From NCBI GenBank assembly GCA_005116795.1, contig SWDL01000002.1, positions 1 to 9,288 on the forward strand: a stretch of 9,288 bases of DNA, written 5' to 3'. Below, in pieces: positions 1 to 7,140 of the stretch. Origin of the DNA: Nitrospira sp. (GTDB taxonomy: Bacteria > Nitrospirota > Nitrospiria > Nitrospirales > Nitrospiraceae). The notes under the pieces were generated by a model. The model was not told the origin of the DNA, searched no databases, and saw only the letters and a program-made list of their open reading frames with translations. How positions within the stretch are numbered: the first letter of the stretch is position 1; every line of letters starts with the position of its first letter. A program made the translations under genes and the position numbers.

Positions 1-480
1 GGCATCGGCGCCGGCCTTGGGAGCGATGTCCCGTTCTTCCTCTTCGCCCCGAGCGCTGTCATCAGTGGAAAAGGCGAGGCCGTTGTCCCGGTGACGGTCA
101 AGGGTTCCCGCTGGATTGTGCTGGTCAATCCGGGTGCGGCCATCAATACCGGCTGGGCCTATCAACGCCTCGCGGAACAGCGGACGAGCATCAAGCCCCT
201 GTCGGCGGAACTCGAACAGGTGAGCCGGAGCGGGTCCATCAGTTGGGACGAGGTGTTACCGCTCATGGAGAATGATTTCGAGCCGGCCCTGGCGGCGTCT
301 CATCCTGTGCTGGCCGACTTGAAGGCTGAGTTATGCTGGGCCGGCGCAGAGGCGGCGCTTCTGTCGGGCAGCGGGGCCACCGTCTTCGGAGTCTTCCAGG
401 ACGAATCCAGGGCTCGCCGGGCGAGCGCAAGGCTTGAGCAGCCACCCGGGCGGACCGTCTTTACCGTTCCTGCACAGTAA
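1..480 (+). CDS. ispE: 4-diphosphocytidyl-2-C-methyl-D-erythritol kinase, C-terminal part (5' end outside window)
   Basis: This is the fourth enzyme of the MEP isoprenoid pathway; it phosphorylates the 2-OH of CDP-methylerythritol with ATP in the cytosol. The frame is open from base 1 and ends at TAA 478-480, giving 159 visible residues. IspE is usually about 280-300 residues, so roughly the first 130 are missing. Seen in the sequence: the window begins with GIGAGLGSDVPFF, the IspE form of the GHMP-kinase substrate region, and bases around 361-390 encode LLSGSGATVFGVF, the glycine-rich third GHMP motif. An internal GTG at 91 could pass for a start, but the conserved GSDVPFF block lies upstream of it, so the gene is longer. 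The next gene, prs, follows after 140 bases; ispE-prs adjacency is common in bacteria. No terminator is evident after the stop. Confidence 0.93.
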   Translation, partial: GIGAGLGSDVPFFLFAPSAVISGKGEAVVPVTVKGSRWIVLVNPGAAINTGWAYQRLAEQRTSIKPLSAELEQVSRSGSISWDEVLPLMENDFEPALAASHPVLADLKAELCWAGAEAALLSGSGATVFGVFQDESRARRASARLEQPPGRTVFTVPAQ

Positions 481-526
481 GATCTCATTCAGCCGGTCCG
501 ACCAGAGGGCGGAAGGCTCATCTTGG

Positions 527-555
527 TTGACAGTCTCCTGGTAGTTTCGTTAGAT
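527..555 (+). promoter_or_regulatory. candidate sigma70 promoter for prs
   Basis: A perfect TTGACA (527-532) is followed after 17 bp by TTAGAT (550-555), which matches TATAAT at four of six positions. Transcription would start near 562, giving a leader of about 60 bases before the prs ATG at 621. It lies in the 140-base ispE-prs gap, where a promoter for the downstream genes is expected. The assignment rests on consensus match and spacing only. Confidence 0.5.
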
Positions 556-620
556 TACCCTCCTCTTTCCGACCTGGCTGCGGACCGGAGTCCTACCGTC
601 CGATCACCGGAGAGGCACCT

Positions 621-1562
621 ATGCATCGTGAATTGAAGGTCTTTGCCGGGAATTCCAATCCCGCGCTGGCCCGGGAGATTTGTGACCGCCTCGGTATCCG
701 ACTGGGGGAGGCCACGGTCTCCAGTTTCAGCGACGGGGAAATCCGTGTTCGGATCGAAGAGAACGTTCGCGGCGCGGACGTGTTCCTGATTCAGTCCTTT
801 TGCGCCCCGATCAATACGACGATCATGGAACTGTTGATCATGGCGGATGCGCTCAAGCGCTCCTCGGCCTCCCGGATCACTGCGGTGATTCCGTACTTCG
901 GCTATGCCCGGCAGGACCGAAAAGATCAGCCCCGGGTGCCGATCACAGCCAAATTGATGGCGGACCTGATCACGACGGCGGGCGCGAACCGTGTGCTGAC
1001 TATGGATCTCCATGCCGGGCAGATTCAGGGCTTTTTCAACATTCCAGTGGATCACTTGTATGCGACGCCGGTGTTGTTGGATTACATCCATGGCATGGCG
1101 GGCGCCGACCCCGTCGTCGTTTCGCCTGATGCCGGCGGTGTCGAACGGGCGCGGGCCTTCGCCAAGCGTCTGCAGGCCAGCCTCGCCATCATCGACAAGC
1201 GGCGGGAGGGGCCAAATCAGGCGCAGGTCATGAACATTATCGGCGACGTGGAAGGACGCAACGCCCTGTTGCTGGACGACATGATCGATACGGCTGGGAC
1301 GATTGTCCAGGGCGCGCAGGCCTGTGCCGATAAGGGCGCGCGGTCCGTGTGGGCGGCCTGCACCCACCCGGTGCTCTCGGGCCCGGCGCTGGAGCGGCTG
1401 CAGCAGTCCTGTCTGCGGGAGGTCGTGGTGACCAATACGATCCCCCTCAATGGGAAGGAGACCCAGTGTCCCAAGCTACGGGTCCTGTCGGTCGCCCCGC
1501 TGCTGGGTGAAGCGATTTCACGAATTCACGACGAGGAGTCGGTCAGCTCGTTGTTTGCGTAA
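621..1562 (+). CDS. prs: ribose-phosphate pyrophosphokinase (PRPP synthetase)
   Basis: The enzyme makes 5-phosphoribosyl-1-pyrophosphate from ribose 5-phosphate and ATP, feeding purine, pyrimidine, histidine, tryptophan and NAD synthesis. Its 313 residues are the normal length for the bacterial class I enzyme. Visible motifs: FSDGE at residues 36-40, the catalytic flexible-loop region YFGYARQDRK at 92-101, MDLHAGQIQGFF from residue 128 (Mg/ATP and ribose-5-phosphate region, with H131), and the PRPP-binding loop DDMIDTAGTI at 219-228. The ATG at 621 is chosen because GGAGAGG lies just upstream (about 609-615) and the N-terminus begins with the family-typical KVFAGNSNP. No key residue is missing. 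A promoter candidate lies at 527-555. The stop at 1560-1562 is followed directly by a 12-bp palindrome. Confidence 0.97.
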   Translation: MHRELKVFAGNSNPALAREICDRLGIRLGEATVSSFSDGEIRVRIEENVRGADVFLIQSFCAPINTTIMELLIMADALKRSSASRITAVIPYFGYARQDRKDQPRVPITAKLMADLITTAGANRVLTMDLHAGQIQGFFNIPVDHLYATPVLLDYIHGMAGADPVVVSPDAGGVERARAFAKRLQASLAIIDKRREGPNQAQVMNIIGDVEGRNALLLDDMIDTAGTIVQGAQACADKGARSVWAACTHPVLSGPALERLQQSCLREVVVTNTIPLNGKETQCPKLRVLSVAPLLGEAISRIHDEESVSSLFA

Positions 1563-1574
1563 GCGCACGTGCGC
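1563..1574. repeat. 12-bp perfect palindrome directly after prs
   Basis: GCGCACGTGCGC is a perfect 12-bp palindrome starting at the base after the prs stop codon. As RNA it could form a four-pair stem with an ACGT loop. No T-run follows, so it is not an intrinsic terminator. It may be a protein-binding site, a small 3'-end structure, or chance in GC-rich DNA. Confidence 0.5.
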
Positions 1575-1594
1575 CTGCAGTCCGGTTATCCTCA

Positions 1595-1675
1595 CCAGGA
1601 CACGAAGGTCAGGCCAGTTGCCAACCCGGGGGCGAGTGAAACCACCCCGGATCTCTGCGTGGACGTGTCTGGCCT
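1595..1675 (+). promoter_or_regulatory. possible structured mRNA leader upstream of rplY
   Basis: The prs-rplY gap contains nested complementary segments. An inner hairpin pairs CCGGGG (1626-1631) with CCCCGG (1645-1650) across a 13-base loop. It can be enclosed by AGGCCAG (1611-1617) pairing with CTGGCCT (1669-1675), or instead by CCAG-G-ACACG (1595-1604) pairing with CGTGTCTGG (1664-1672). These two outer helices share bases 1669-1672 and so exclude each other. No T-run follows, so this is not an obvious terminator. In E. coli the L25 gene is known to be translationally autoregulated through its leader; whether that applies here is inference. Chance pairing is likely enough in GC-rich sequence to keep confidence low. 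Confidence 0.3.
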
Positions 1676-1709
1676 CGGACGGCATGAAGGACATCAAAGG
1701 AGACGTATC

Positions 1710-2498
1710 ATGAAGTTTGAAATGGACGCGATGATCAGGGAAGCATCGGGAAAAGGCGTGGCCCGGAAGCTCAGGCAGAAGGGACGGGTACCGGCGGTCC
1801 TCTACGGGCAGGGCGAATGCGTGTTGATGTCGCTCGATCCTGATGCCGTCACGAAGATCATCAAGTCGCATATGGGGAGCACGGCGCTGATCACCGTGAC
1901 CGTGAACGGCGCCAAGAAGCAAACCAGAACGGCGATGCTCCGTGATTATCAGGCGGACCCGGTCACCGGTCAACTGCTGCACGCCGACCTGTTTGAAGTG
2001 TCGATGGACAAGCCGATTCGTCTGAAAGTGCCGACCGTCGTGATCGGCGGGATGCCGGCCGGCGTGAAGGAAGGCGGGGTGCTGCACCATGTGCTACGCG
2101 AGGTGCACGTCGAGTGTCTGCCGAGCGCGATTCCTGACCGCTTCGAAGTCGACGCCTCTCCGCTGATCATCGGGCAAGGTCTTCACGTGAAAGATCTGAC
2201 GGCGCCTCAGGGCGTCCGCATCCTGGACGGCCCCGATCAAACCGTGCTCAGTATCGCCGCGCCGATGTCCGAGGCGAAGCTGGAGGCCCTGTTGACGAGC
2301 CAAGCCGGCGTCGAGCAAAGCAAGGAACCGGAAGTCGTTGCCAAGGGCAAGGTGGTGGAAGGCGAAGAAGGTGCGGCGGCGCCGGCCGCCGGTGACAAGG
2401 CAGCCGTGGCTGCCGAAGCCAAGGCTGGAGCGAAGCCTGAGGCTGCGGCCGCCAAGGGTGGTGAGAAGAAGGAGGGGAAAGAGGAGAAGAAGAAGTAG
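1710..2498 (+). CDS. rplY: 50S ribosomal protein L25 / general stress protein Ctc (long form, charged tail)
   Basis: L25 binds 5S rRNA in the large subunit; the long form is called Ctc or TL5. The ATG at 1710 is chosen because AAAGGAGA (1696-1703) sits seven bases upstream and MKFEMDAMIREASGKG is the expected N-terminus; the frame is open further upstream (a GTG at 1569) but without family similarity. The product is 262 residues. The N-terminal domain shows KLRQKGRVPAVLYG (20-33), the typical L25 signature. A second beta-rich TL5/Ctc domain follows, ending near residue 185 (VLSIAAP). The last ~77 residues form a low-complexity tail rich in Ala, Lys and Glu ending in KEEKKK, probably disordered. 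The purine-rich DNA of this tail also supplies the ribosome-binding region for pth, which starts two bases after this stop. Confidence 0.95.
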   Translation: MKFEMDAMIREASGKGVARKLRQKGRVPAVLYGQGECVLMSLDPDAVTKIIKSHMGSTALITVTVNGAKKQTRTAMLRDYQADPVTGQLLHADLFEVSMDKPIRLKVPTVVIGGMPAGVKEGGVLHHVLREVHVECLPSAIPDRFEVDASPLIIGQGLHVKDLTAPQGVRILDGPDQTVLSIAAPMSEAKLEALLTSQAGVEQSKEPEVVAKGKVVEGEEGAAAPAAGDKAAVAAEAKAGAKPEAAAAKGGEKKEGKEEKKK

Positions 2499-2500
2499 CG

Positions 2501-3100
2501 TTGCGTCTGATCATCGGATTGGGCAATCCGGGCGCGCGGTACGCGGAGACGCGTCACAACATCGGCGCACAGGTCGTCGAAGCGGCGGCGGCTCGGTGGT
2601 CCGTGACTCTCCGTCGGACCGGAGAGGCCCGTGCCGGAATCGGCCGCCTCGGATCAACCGAAGTCGTGCTGGCGGTTCCCTTGTTCTGGATGAACGAATC
2701 AGGTCCGGTCGTTACCTCCCTGCTGACACAGTACCAGTTGAGTCCCGCCGATGTGATCGTCGTGCACGATGACCTCGACCTGCCCCTCGGGCGTCTGCGC
2801 ATCAAGCTGAAAGGCGGGGCCGGCGGCCATAACGGCCTTCGGTCGATCATGGCGGAACTCGGGACTGATGAGTTTCTCCGCGTGAAGCTCGGCGTAGGGC
2901 GTCCGCCGGCGGGTGTGGAGGCTGCGGACTACGTGCTGGCGCCGTTTCTCGTCGAAGCACGAGAAACCGTGGACGGGCTCTGCCGGCGTGGCGTTGAGGC
3001 GCTCGAATGTTTGATTCAAGAAGGGGTTGATCCGGCGATGAACCGTTTCAATCTCCGCCCTAAGGCGAATGCGGATGAAGAGACACAGGACAATCAGTGA
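2501..3100 (+). CDS. pth: peptidyl-tRNA hydrolase
   Basis: Pth cleaves the ester bond of peptidyl-tRNAs that drop off the ribosome, recycling tRNA in the cytosol. The 199-residue length is typical. Conserved active-site elements are all visible: N9 in GLGNPG, catalytic H19 in TRHNIG, N65 in FWMNESG, D90 in VVHDDLDLPLG, and H110-N111 in GGAGGHNGLRSI; these correspond to E. coli N10, H20, N68, D93 and H113-N114. The start is a TTG at 2501, because family similarity begins at MRLIIGLGNPG immediately after it and no ATG or GTG fits. Possible Shine-Dalgarno sequences (GAGGAG at 2481-2486, AAGGAGG near 2469-2475) lie inside the rplY tail at unusually long spacing. With only two bases between the rplY stop and this TTG, translational coupling is likely (inference). 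Confidence 0.97.
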   Translation: MRLIIGLGNPGARYAETRHNIGAQVVEAAAARWSVTLRRTGEARAGIGRLGSTEVVLAVPLFWMNESGPVVTSLLTQYQLSPADVIVVHDDLDLPLGRLRIKLKGGAGGHNGLRSIMAELGTDEFLRVKLGVGRPPAGVEAADYVLAPFLVEARETVDGLCRRGVEALECLIQEGVDPAMNRFNLRPKANADEETQDNQ

Positions 3101-3133
3101 GAATGTGGCTGGGGATCTGATTTTCTAGGAACC

Positions 3134-3161
3134 CTTCACGCTTCACGAATAACGCTTCACG
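3134..3161 (+). repeat. cluster of three CTTCACG heptamers before ychF
   Basis: CTTCACG occurs at 3134-3140, 3141-3147 (head to tail) and 3155-3161, within the 67-base pth-ychF gap. The last copy ends six bases before the ychF ATG, where a Shine-Dalgarno sequence would be expected but only GGA (3161-3163) is present. Similar runs of TTCACG-type heptamers seem to me to occur between genes in Nitrospira genomes, but this is recollection only. Function is unknown. Confidence 0.55.
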
Positions 3162-3167
3162 GAATTT

Positions 3168-4259
3168 ATGGGTCTCTGTTGCGGCATGATCGGGCTCCCG
3201 AACGTCGGCAAGACGACGGTCTTCAATGCGCTCACGGGGGGCGGGGCGCTGGCTGCCAACTATCCCTTTGCGACGGTCGATCCCAACACCGGTATTGCCT
3301 TGGTGCCGGACCCTCGACTCGGGGCCCTGACGGACATCTTCAAGTCGAAAAAGACGACCTACAGCACGCTCGAAGTGCGCGATATTGCCGGTCTGGTCGA
3401 AGGCGCCAGCAAGGGCGAAGGACTCGGGAACCAGTTTCTCGGGCACATCCGTGAAGTGGATGCCCTGCTCCACGTGGTCCGCTGCTTCCGGGGCACGGAC
3501 GTGGTCCACGTCAGCGGAGGGGTCGATCCCATCCGCGACATCGGGATTATTGAAACCGAGTTGATGCTGGCCGATCTGGAGACACTCGACCGGCGCAAGC
3601 AGAAAACGGAAAAGAAAGTTCGCGCGGGGGACAAGAAGGCCGCCGTTGAGTTGGCGTTCGTCCAGAAGCTGATCGGGCTGTTGGATCAGGGCGAATGGCT
3701 GGGCCATCTGACCTACACGCCGGAAGAGCGTGAGGTGCTCAACGAGTGCCAGTTGCTGGCGGCCAAGCCGGTGTTGTTTGCGGCCAATGTCTCGGAGAAT
3801 GCCGAGGCGGATGAGGCCTTGGTCACGTCGGTGCGCGAGTTCGCCGACAAGCGAGGGGCACGCGTCGTGACCATCTGCGGGCAATTGGAAGCGGAGCTCT
3901 CGTCGCTGCCCGAAGGAGAACGGGCCGACTTTCTGAACGGCATGGGGCTCAGCGAGTCAGGGCTCGTGCGTTTGACGCGTGAAGCCTATACGTTGCTCGA
4001 CATCCTGACCTTCTTCACGGCCGGAGAAACGGAATCCCGCGCCTGGCCCATTCCGAAAGGCTTGAAAGCCCCGCAGGCCGCGGGGAAGATCCATTCCGAC
4101 ATGGAGCGGGGATTCATTCGCGCCGAGGTCTATCACTATGACGACGTGCTTGCCTGCGGGTCGGAAGCGAAGGTGAAGGAAAAGGGGTTGTTCCGCCTGG
4201 AAGGGAAAGACTACGTCATCAAGGAAGCCGACGTGGTCTACTTCCGATTCAATGTCTAG
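3168..4259 (+). CDS. ychF: redox-regulated/ribosome-associated ATPase YchF (Obg-HflX GTPase superfamily, OLA1-like)
   Basis: YchF is a TRAFAC-class P-loop NTPase that binds ribosomes and, unlike its Obg relatives, prefers ATP; it is linked to translation and oxidative-stress response. The 363 residues match the usual length. The P-loop GLPNVGKTT is at residues 9-17. The switch II region reads DIAGLVEGASKGEGLG from residue 72, with the hydrophobic residue where Ras-type GTPases have Gln. The G4 position is NVSE (207-210) in place of NKxD, the family feature that relaxes guanine specificity. The C-terminal TGS domain starts near residue 282 (FFTAGETESRAW) and the protein ends in FRFNV. The ATG at 3168 gives the family-typical MGLCCGMIGLPNVGKTT, although the Shine-Dalgarno is weak. 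Adjacency to pth is widely conserved. Confidence 0.97.
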   Translation: MGLCCGMIGLPNVGKTTVFNALTGGGALAANYPFATVDPNTGIALVPDPRLGALTDIFKSKKTTYSTLEVRDIAGLVEGASKGEGLGNQFLGHIREVDALLHVVRCFRGTDVVHVSGGVDPIRDIGIIETELMLADLETLDRRKQKTEKKVRAGDKKAAVELAFVQKLIGLLDQGEWLGHLTYTPEEREVLNECQLLAAKPVLFAANVSENAEADEALVTSVREFADKRGARVVTICGQLEAELSSLPEGERADFLNGMGLSESGLVRLTREAYTLLDILTFFTAGETESRAWPIPKGLKAPQAAGKIHSDMERGFIRAEVYHYDDVLACGSEAKVKEKGLFRLEGKDYVIKEADVVYFRFNV

Positions 4260-4281
4260 TCGTCGCGCTTGCTGAATCGCT

Positions 4282-7140
4282 ATGGAGTATAAGGCGACTC
4301 TCAATCTCCCCAAGACTGAGTTCCCGATGAAGGCCAATCTGCCGCAGCGGGAGCCCGAGATGCTTGCGCGCTGGGAGCAGGAACAGTTGTACGAGCAGAT
4401 CCAGGCCTTGGGCCTGAAAGAACGGCGGCCGCTCTACGTGCTCCATGACGGCCCGCCCTACGCCAACGGTCGCATTCACATCGGCCACGCGCTCAACAAG
4501 ATTCTCAAGGACATCATCATCAAGTCCAAGACGATGGCCGGCTTCCGCGCGCCCTACATTCCGGGCTGGGATTGCCATGGCCTGCCCATCGAGCACCAGG
4601 TCATGAAGGATCTGGGCGACAAGAAAAAAGGCCTCGATGCAGTGGCGATCCGGAAACTCTGCCGGGACTATGCGGACAAGTACTACCAGATCCAGCGCGA
4701 CGAGTTTAGGCGCCTGGGCGTGCTCGGTGAATGGGACCGGCCCTATCTGACGATGAACCCGGCCTATGAGGCGACGATCTTGCGGGAGTTCGGCAAGTTC
4801 GTGGCCCGCGGCGTGGTGTACAAGGGGTTGAAACCGGTGCTCTGGTGCACGGCGGATCAAACGGCGCTGGCCGAGGCCGAAGTCGAATATGACAACCACA
4901 CCTCGCCGTCGATCTATGTGAAATTTCCCCTCGTCTCTCCGCCGTCGGTGCTCGGGGGGGCGAAGATTTTCGGTTTGCCCTTTCCTGCCGGGGTAAAAGC
5001 GGTCTCGATCGTCATCTGGACCACGACGCCGTGGACCTTGCCGGCCAATCAAGCGGTCTGCCTGCATCCCGACATCGACTATGCCTTCGTGCAGGTGGGA
5101 AGCGAGGTGCTCGTCATCGCCGAGAAGCTGGTGGACACCGCGGCCAAGGCCTGCGGGCTGAGCGGCTACACCATCCTCGGCACGCGCAAGGGGTCCGCCG
5201 GCTTTGAGGGGCTCGAAACCCAGCGGCCGCTGACCGAAGGCCTCTCGCCGATTCTCCTGGGCGACTTTGTCACGCTGGAGCAGGGCACCGGCTGTGTGCA
5301 CATCGCGCCCGGCCACGGCATGGAAGACTACATTCTGGTCCTTAACCATAACGACAAGGCCGCCCCGGGCGAGAAGCTTGCTATTCTGGCGCCGGTGGAT
5401 AATGGCGGCCGCTTCACGGAGGCGCTGCCGGACTTCGCCGGCCAGCACGTGCTCAAAGCCAACCCGGCCTTGGTCGCAAGGTTGGGCGAGCGTGGGCGTC
5501 TGCTGGGGCACGGCCAGATTACACACTCCTATCCCCACTGCTGGCGTTGTAAAAATCCCGTCATCTTCCGCGCCACAGAGCAGTGGTTTGTCTCCATGGA
5601 TCTGGCATGGGACGGCAAAAGCCTTCGGCAGCGCGCCCTGGACGAAATCGACGCCATCGCCGCCCGCAAAGGCTGGATTCCGCCCTGGGGACGCGATCGG
5701 ATCAACGGCATGGTTGCCAATCGGCCGGACTGGTGTCTTTCCCGCCAGCGGGCCTGGGGGACGCCGATCCCGGGGTTCACCTGCACGGGGTGCAAGATGG
5801 TGCTGGCCGATCAGCGGATCATCGAATCGATAGCCGATCAGGTCGAGCAAGCGGGCGCCGATGTCTGGTTCCAGCAGCCGGCCGCCGCGCTCCTGCCCAA
5901 GGGCACGCGCTGCGCCAAGTGCGGCGGCACGTCGTTTGAAAAAGAGCACGATATTCTGGACGTCTGGTTCGAGTCGGGCGTCAGCCACGCGGCGGTCATC
6001 AAGCGGCAGGGCACTGACTGGTGGCCGGCGGATCTGTACCTGGAAGGGTCGGATCAGCATCGTGGCTGGTTCCACAGCGCGCTGCTCTCGTCGTTGACCA
6101 CCGACAATCGCGCGCCCTACAAGGCCGTGCTGACTCACGGCTTCGTCGTGGACGGCGCGGGCAAGAAGATGTCCAAGTCGGCCGGCAACGTGGTAGCCCC
6201 GCAGGATGTCATCAAACAGTCGGGCGCGGAAATTCTGCGCCTCTGGGTCTCCGCGCAGGACTATCGGGAGGACTTGCGCATCTCCCAAGAGATTCTGAAT
6301 CACCTCATCGAGGCCTATCGGAAGATTCGGAATACAAGCCGGTTCCTGCTCAGTAATCTGTACGATTTTGATCCGAACTACTTTCGAGTGCCTTATGAAG
6401 ATTTGCCGGAGTTGGATCGCTGGGCACTATCGCGACTCGGAGATCTAATTCCGCGAGTCAAGCGTAGCTATGAGGAATTTGAGTTTCATGCGGTCTTTCA
6501 TGCGGTGAACAACTTTTGCTCTGTAGATATGAGCGCAATCTATTTGGATATTTTGAAGGATCGGCTTTATACCTTCCGCAAAGACTCACCCCTGCGCCTC
6601 TCCTCGCAAACGGTTCTTTTCGATATTCTTACCGCACTGACGAAGCTGATGGCCCCGATCCTCAGTTTCACCTCTGAGGAAATATGGCACATGCTGCCTG
6701 AAGCAGCTCGACAGAACCCGGATACCGCGAGTGTGCATTTGTCTTTGTTTCCTGAAGCGAACCAGCGATGGGCCGACTCGGTGCTGACGAGCCGATGGGA
6801 TCGCCTACTGGAAGTGCGGGAAGGTGTCCAAATGGCTTTAGAAGCCGAACGCCGAGATAAGGTTATTGGGTCGTCTCTCGAAGCTTTTGTCCAGATCAAC
6901 GCCAATCCAGAGAGATTCGCTCTGTTAAAGCAGTACGAACCTGACTTGCCGGGCATCTTCATCGTGTCCCAGGTTGGGCTGAAGGAAGTTCATAACCTCC
7001 CGCTCAAGCCAGACTTCGAGGTCAAGGTTTCCAAGGCTAAAGGCGCCAAGTGTGAACGCTGCTGGAACTATCGCCCGTCCGTCGGGACGGTCTCAGAGCA
7101 CCCGACGCTCTGCGATCGCTGCGTGGAGGCGGTGCGGTGA
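4282..7140 (+). CDS. ileS: isoleucyl-tRNA synthetase
   Basis: This class Ia synthetase charges tRNA-Ile and edits mischarged valine. The 952 residues fit the bacterial type with a C-terminal zinc finger. HIGH is at residues 66-69 in PPYANGRIHIGHALNK and KMSKS at 629-633 (bases 6166-6180). The insertion between them carries the editing domain (TTTPWTLPANQAV region). A CxxC pair at 501/504 and another at 544/547 suggest an internal metal site. The anticodon-binding helical domain follows, then a terminal zinc finger with C924, C927, C944 and C947. The ATG at 4282 is chosen because MEYKATLNLPKTEFPM aligns with known IleRS N-termini; no clear Shine-Dalgarno precedes it, and it lies 22 bases after ychF. 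Oddity: about 6310-7040 is markedly AT-richer than the rest, with less GC-biased codons, although the frame is intact. The stop overlaps the lspA start. Confidence 0.98.
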   Translation: MEYKATLNLPKTEFPMKANLPQREPEMLARWEQEQLYEQIQALGLKERRPLYVLHDGPPYANGRIHIGHALNKILKDIIIKSKTMAGFRAPYIPGWDCHGLPIEHQVMKDLGDKKKGLDAVAIRKLCRDYADKYYQIQRDEFRRLGVLGEWDRPYLTMNPAYEATILREFGKFVARGVVYKGLKPVLWCTADQTALAEAEVEYDNHTSPSIYVKFPLVSPPSVLGGAKIFGLPFPAGVKAVSIVIWTTTPWTLPANQAVCLHPDIDYAFVQVGSEVLVIAEKLVDTAAKACGLSGYTILGTRKGSAGFEGLETQRPLTEGLSPILLGDFVTLEQGTGCVHIAPGHGMEDYILVLNHNDKAAPGEKLAILAPVDNGGRFTEALPDFAGQHVLKANPALVARLGERGRLLGHGQITHSYPHCWRCKNPVIFRATEQWFVSMDLAWDGKSLRQRALDEIDAIAARKGWIPPWGRDRINGMVANRPDWCLSRQRAWGTPIPGFTCTGCKMVLADQRIIESIADQVEQAGADVWFQQPAAALLPKGTRCAKCGGTSFEKEHDILDVWFESGVSHAAVIKRQGTDWWPADLYLEGSDQHRGWFHSALLSSLTTDNRAPYKAVLTHGFVVDGAGKKMSKSAGNVVAPQDVIKQSGAEILRLWVSAQDYREDLRISQEILNHLIEAYRKIRNTSRFLLSNLYDFDPNYFRVPYEDLPELDRWALSRLGDLIPRVKRSYEEFEFHAVFHAVNNFCSVDMSAIYLDILKDRLYTFRKDSPLRLSSQTVLFDILTALTKLMAPILSFTSEEIWHMLPEAARQNPDTASVHLSLFPEANQRWADSVLTSRWDRLLEVREGVQMALEAERRDKVIGSSLEAFVQINANPERFALLKQYEPDLPGIFIVSQVGLKEVHNLPLKPDFEVKVSKAKGAKCERCWNYRPSVGTVSEHPTLCDRCVEAVR

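Noticed and set aside
481..620. tRNA or other RNA gene between ispE and prs
   Set aside because: No tRNA arms or T-loop consensus could be found on either strand; the gap is explained by a promoter and short leader.
555..1367. 270-codon minus-strand frame opposite prs
   Set aside because: It overlaps the well-supported prs gene and its promoter region; no recognisable motif.
1569..1709. Upstream extension of rplY to GTG 1569
   Set aside because: The added residues do not resemble L25, and a good Shine-Dalgarno is correctly spaced before ATG 1710.
3060..3884. 274-codon minus-strand frame opposite ychF
   Set aside because: It lies antisense to a clear ychF gene and has no family resemblance; explained by codon bias of the sense gene.
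4249..6303. 684-codon open frame on the minus strand opposite ileS
   Set aside because: It is a shadow of the strongly GC-biased codons of ileS; it has no recognisable domain and stops being open exactly where ileS becomes AT-richer (about 6303), as expected for a composition artefact.
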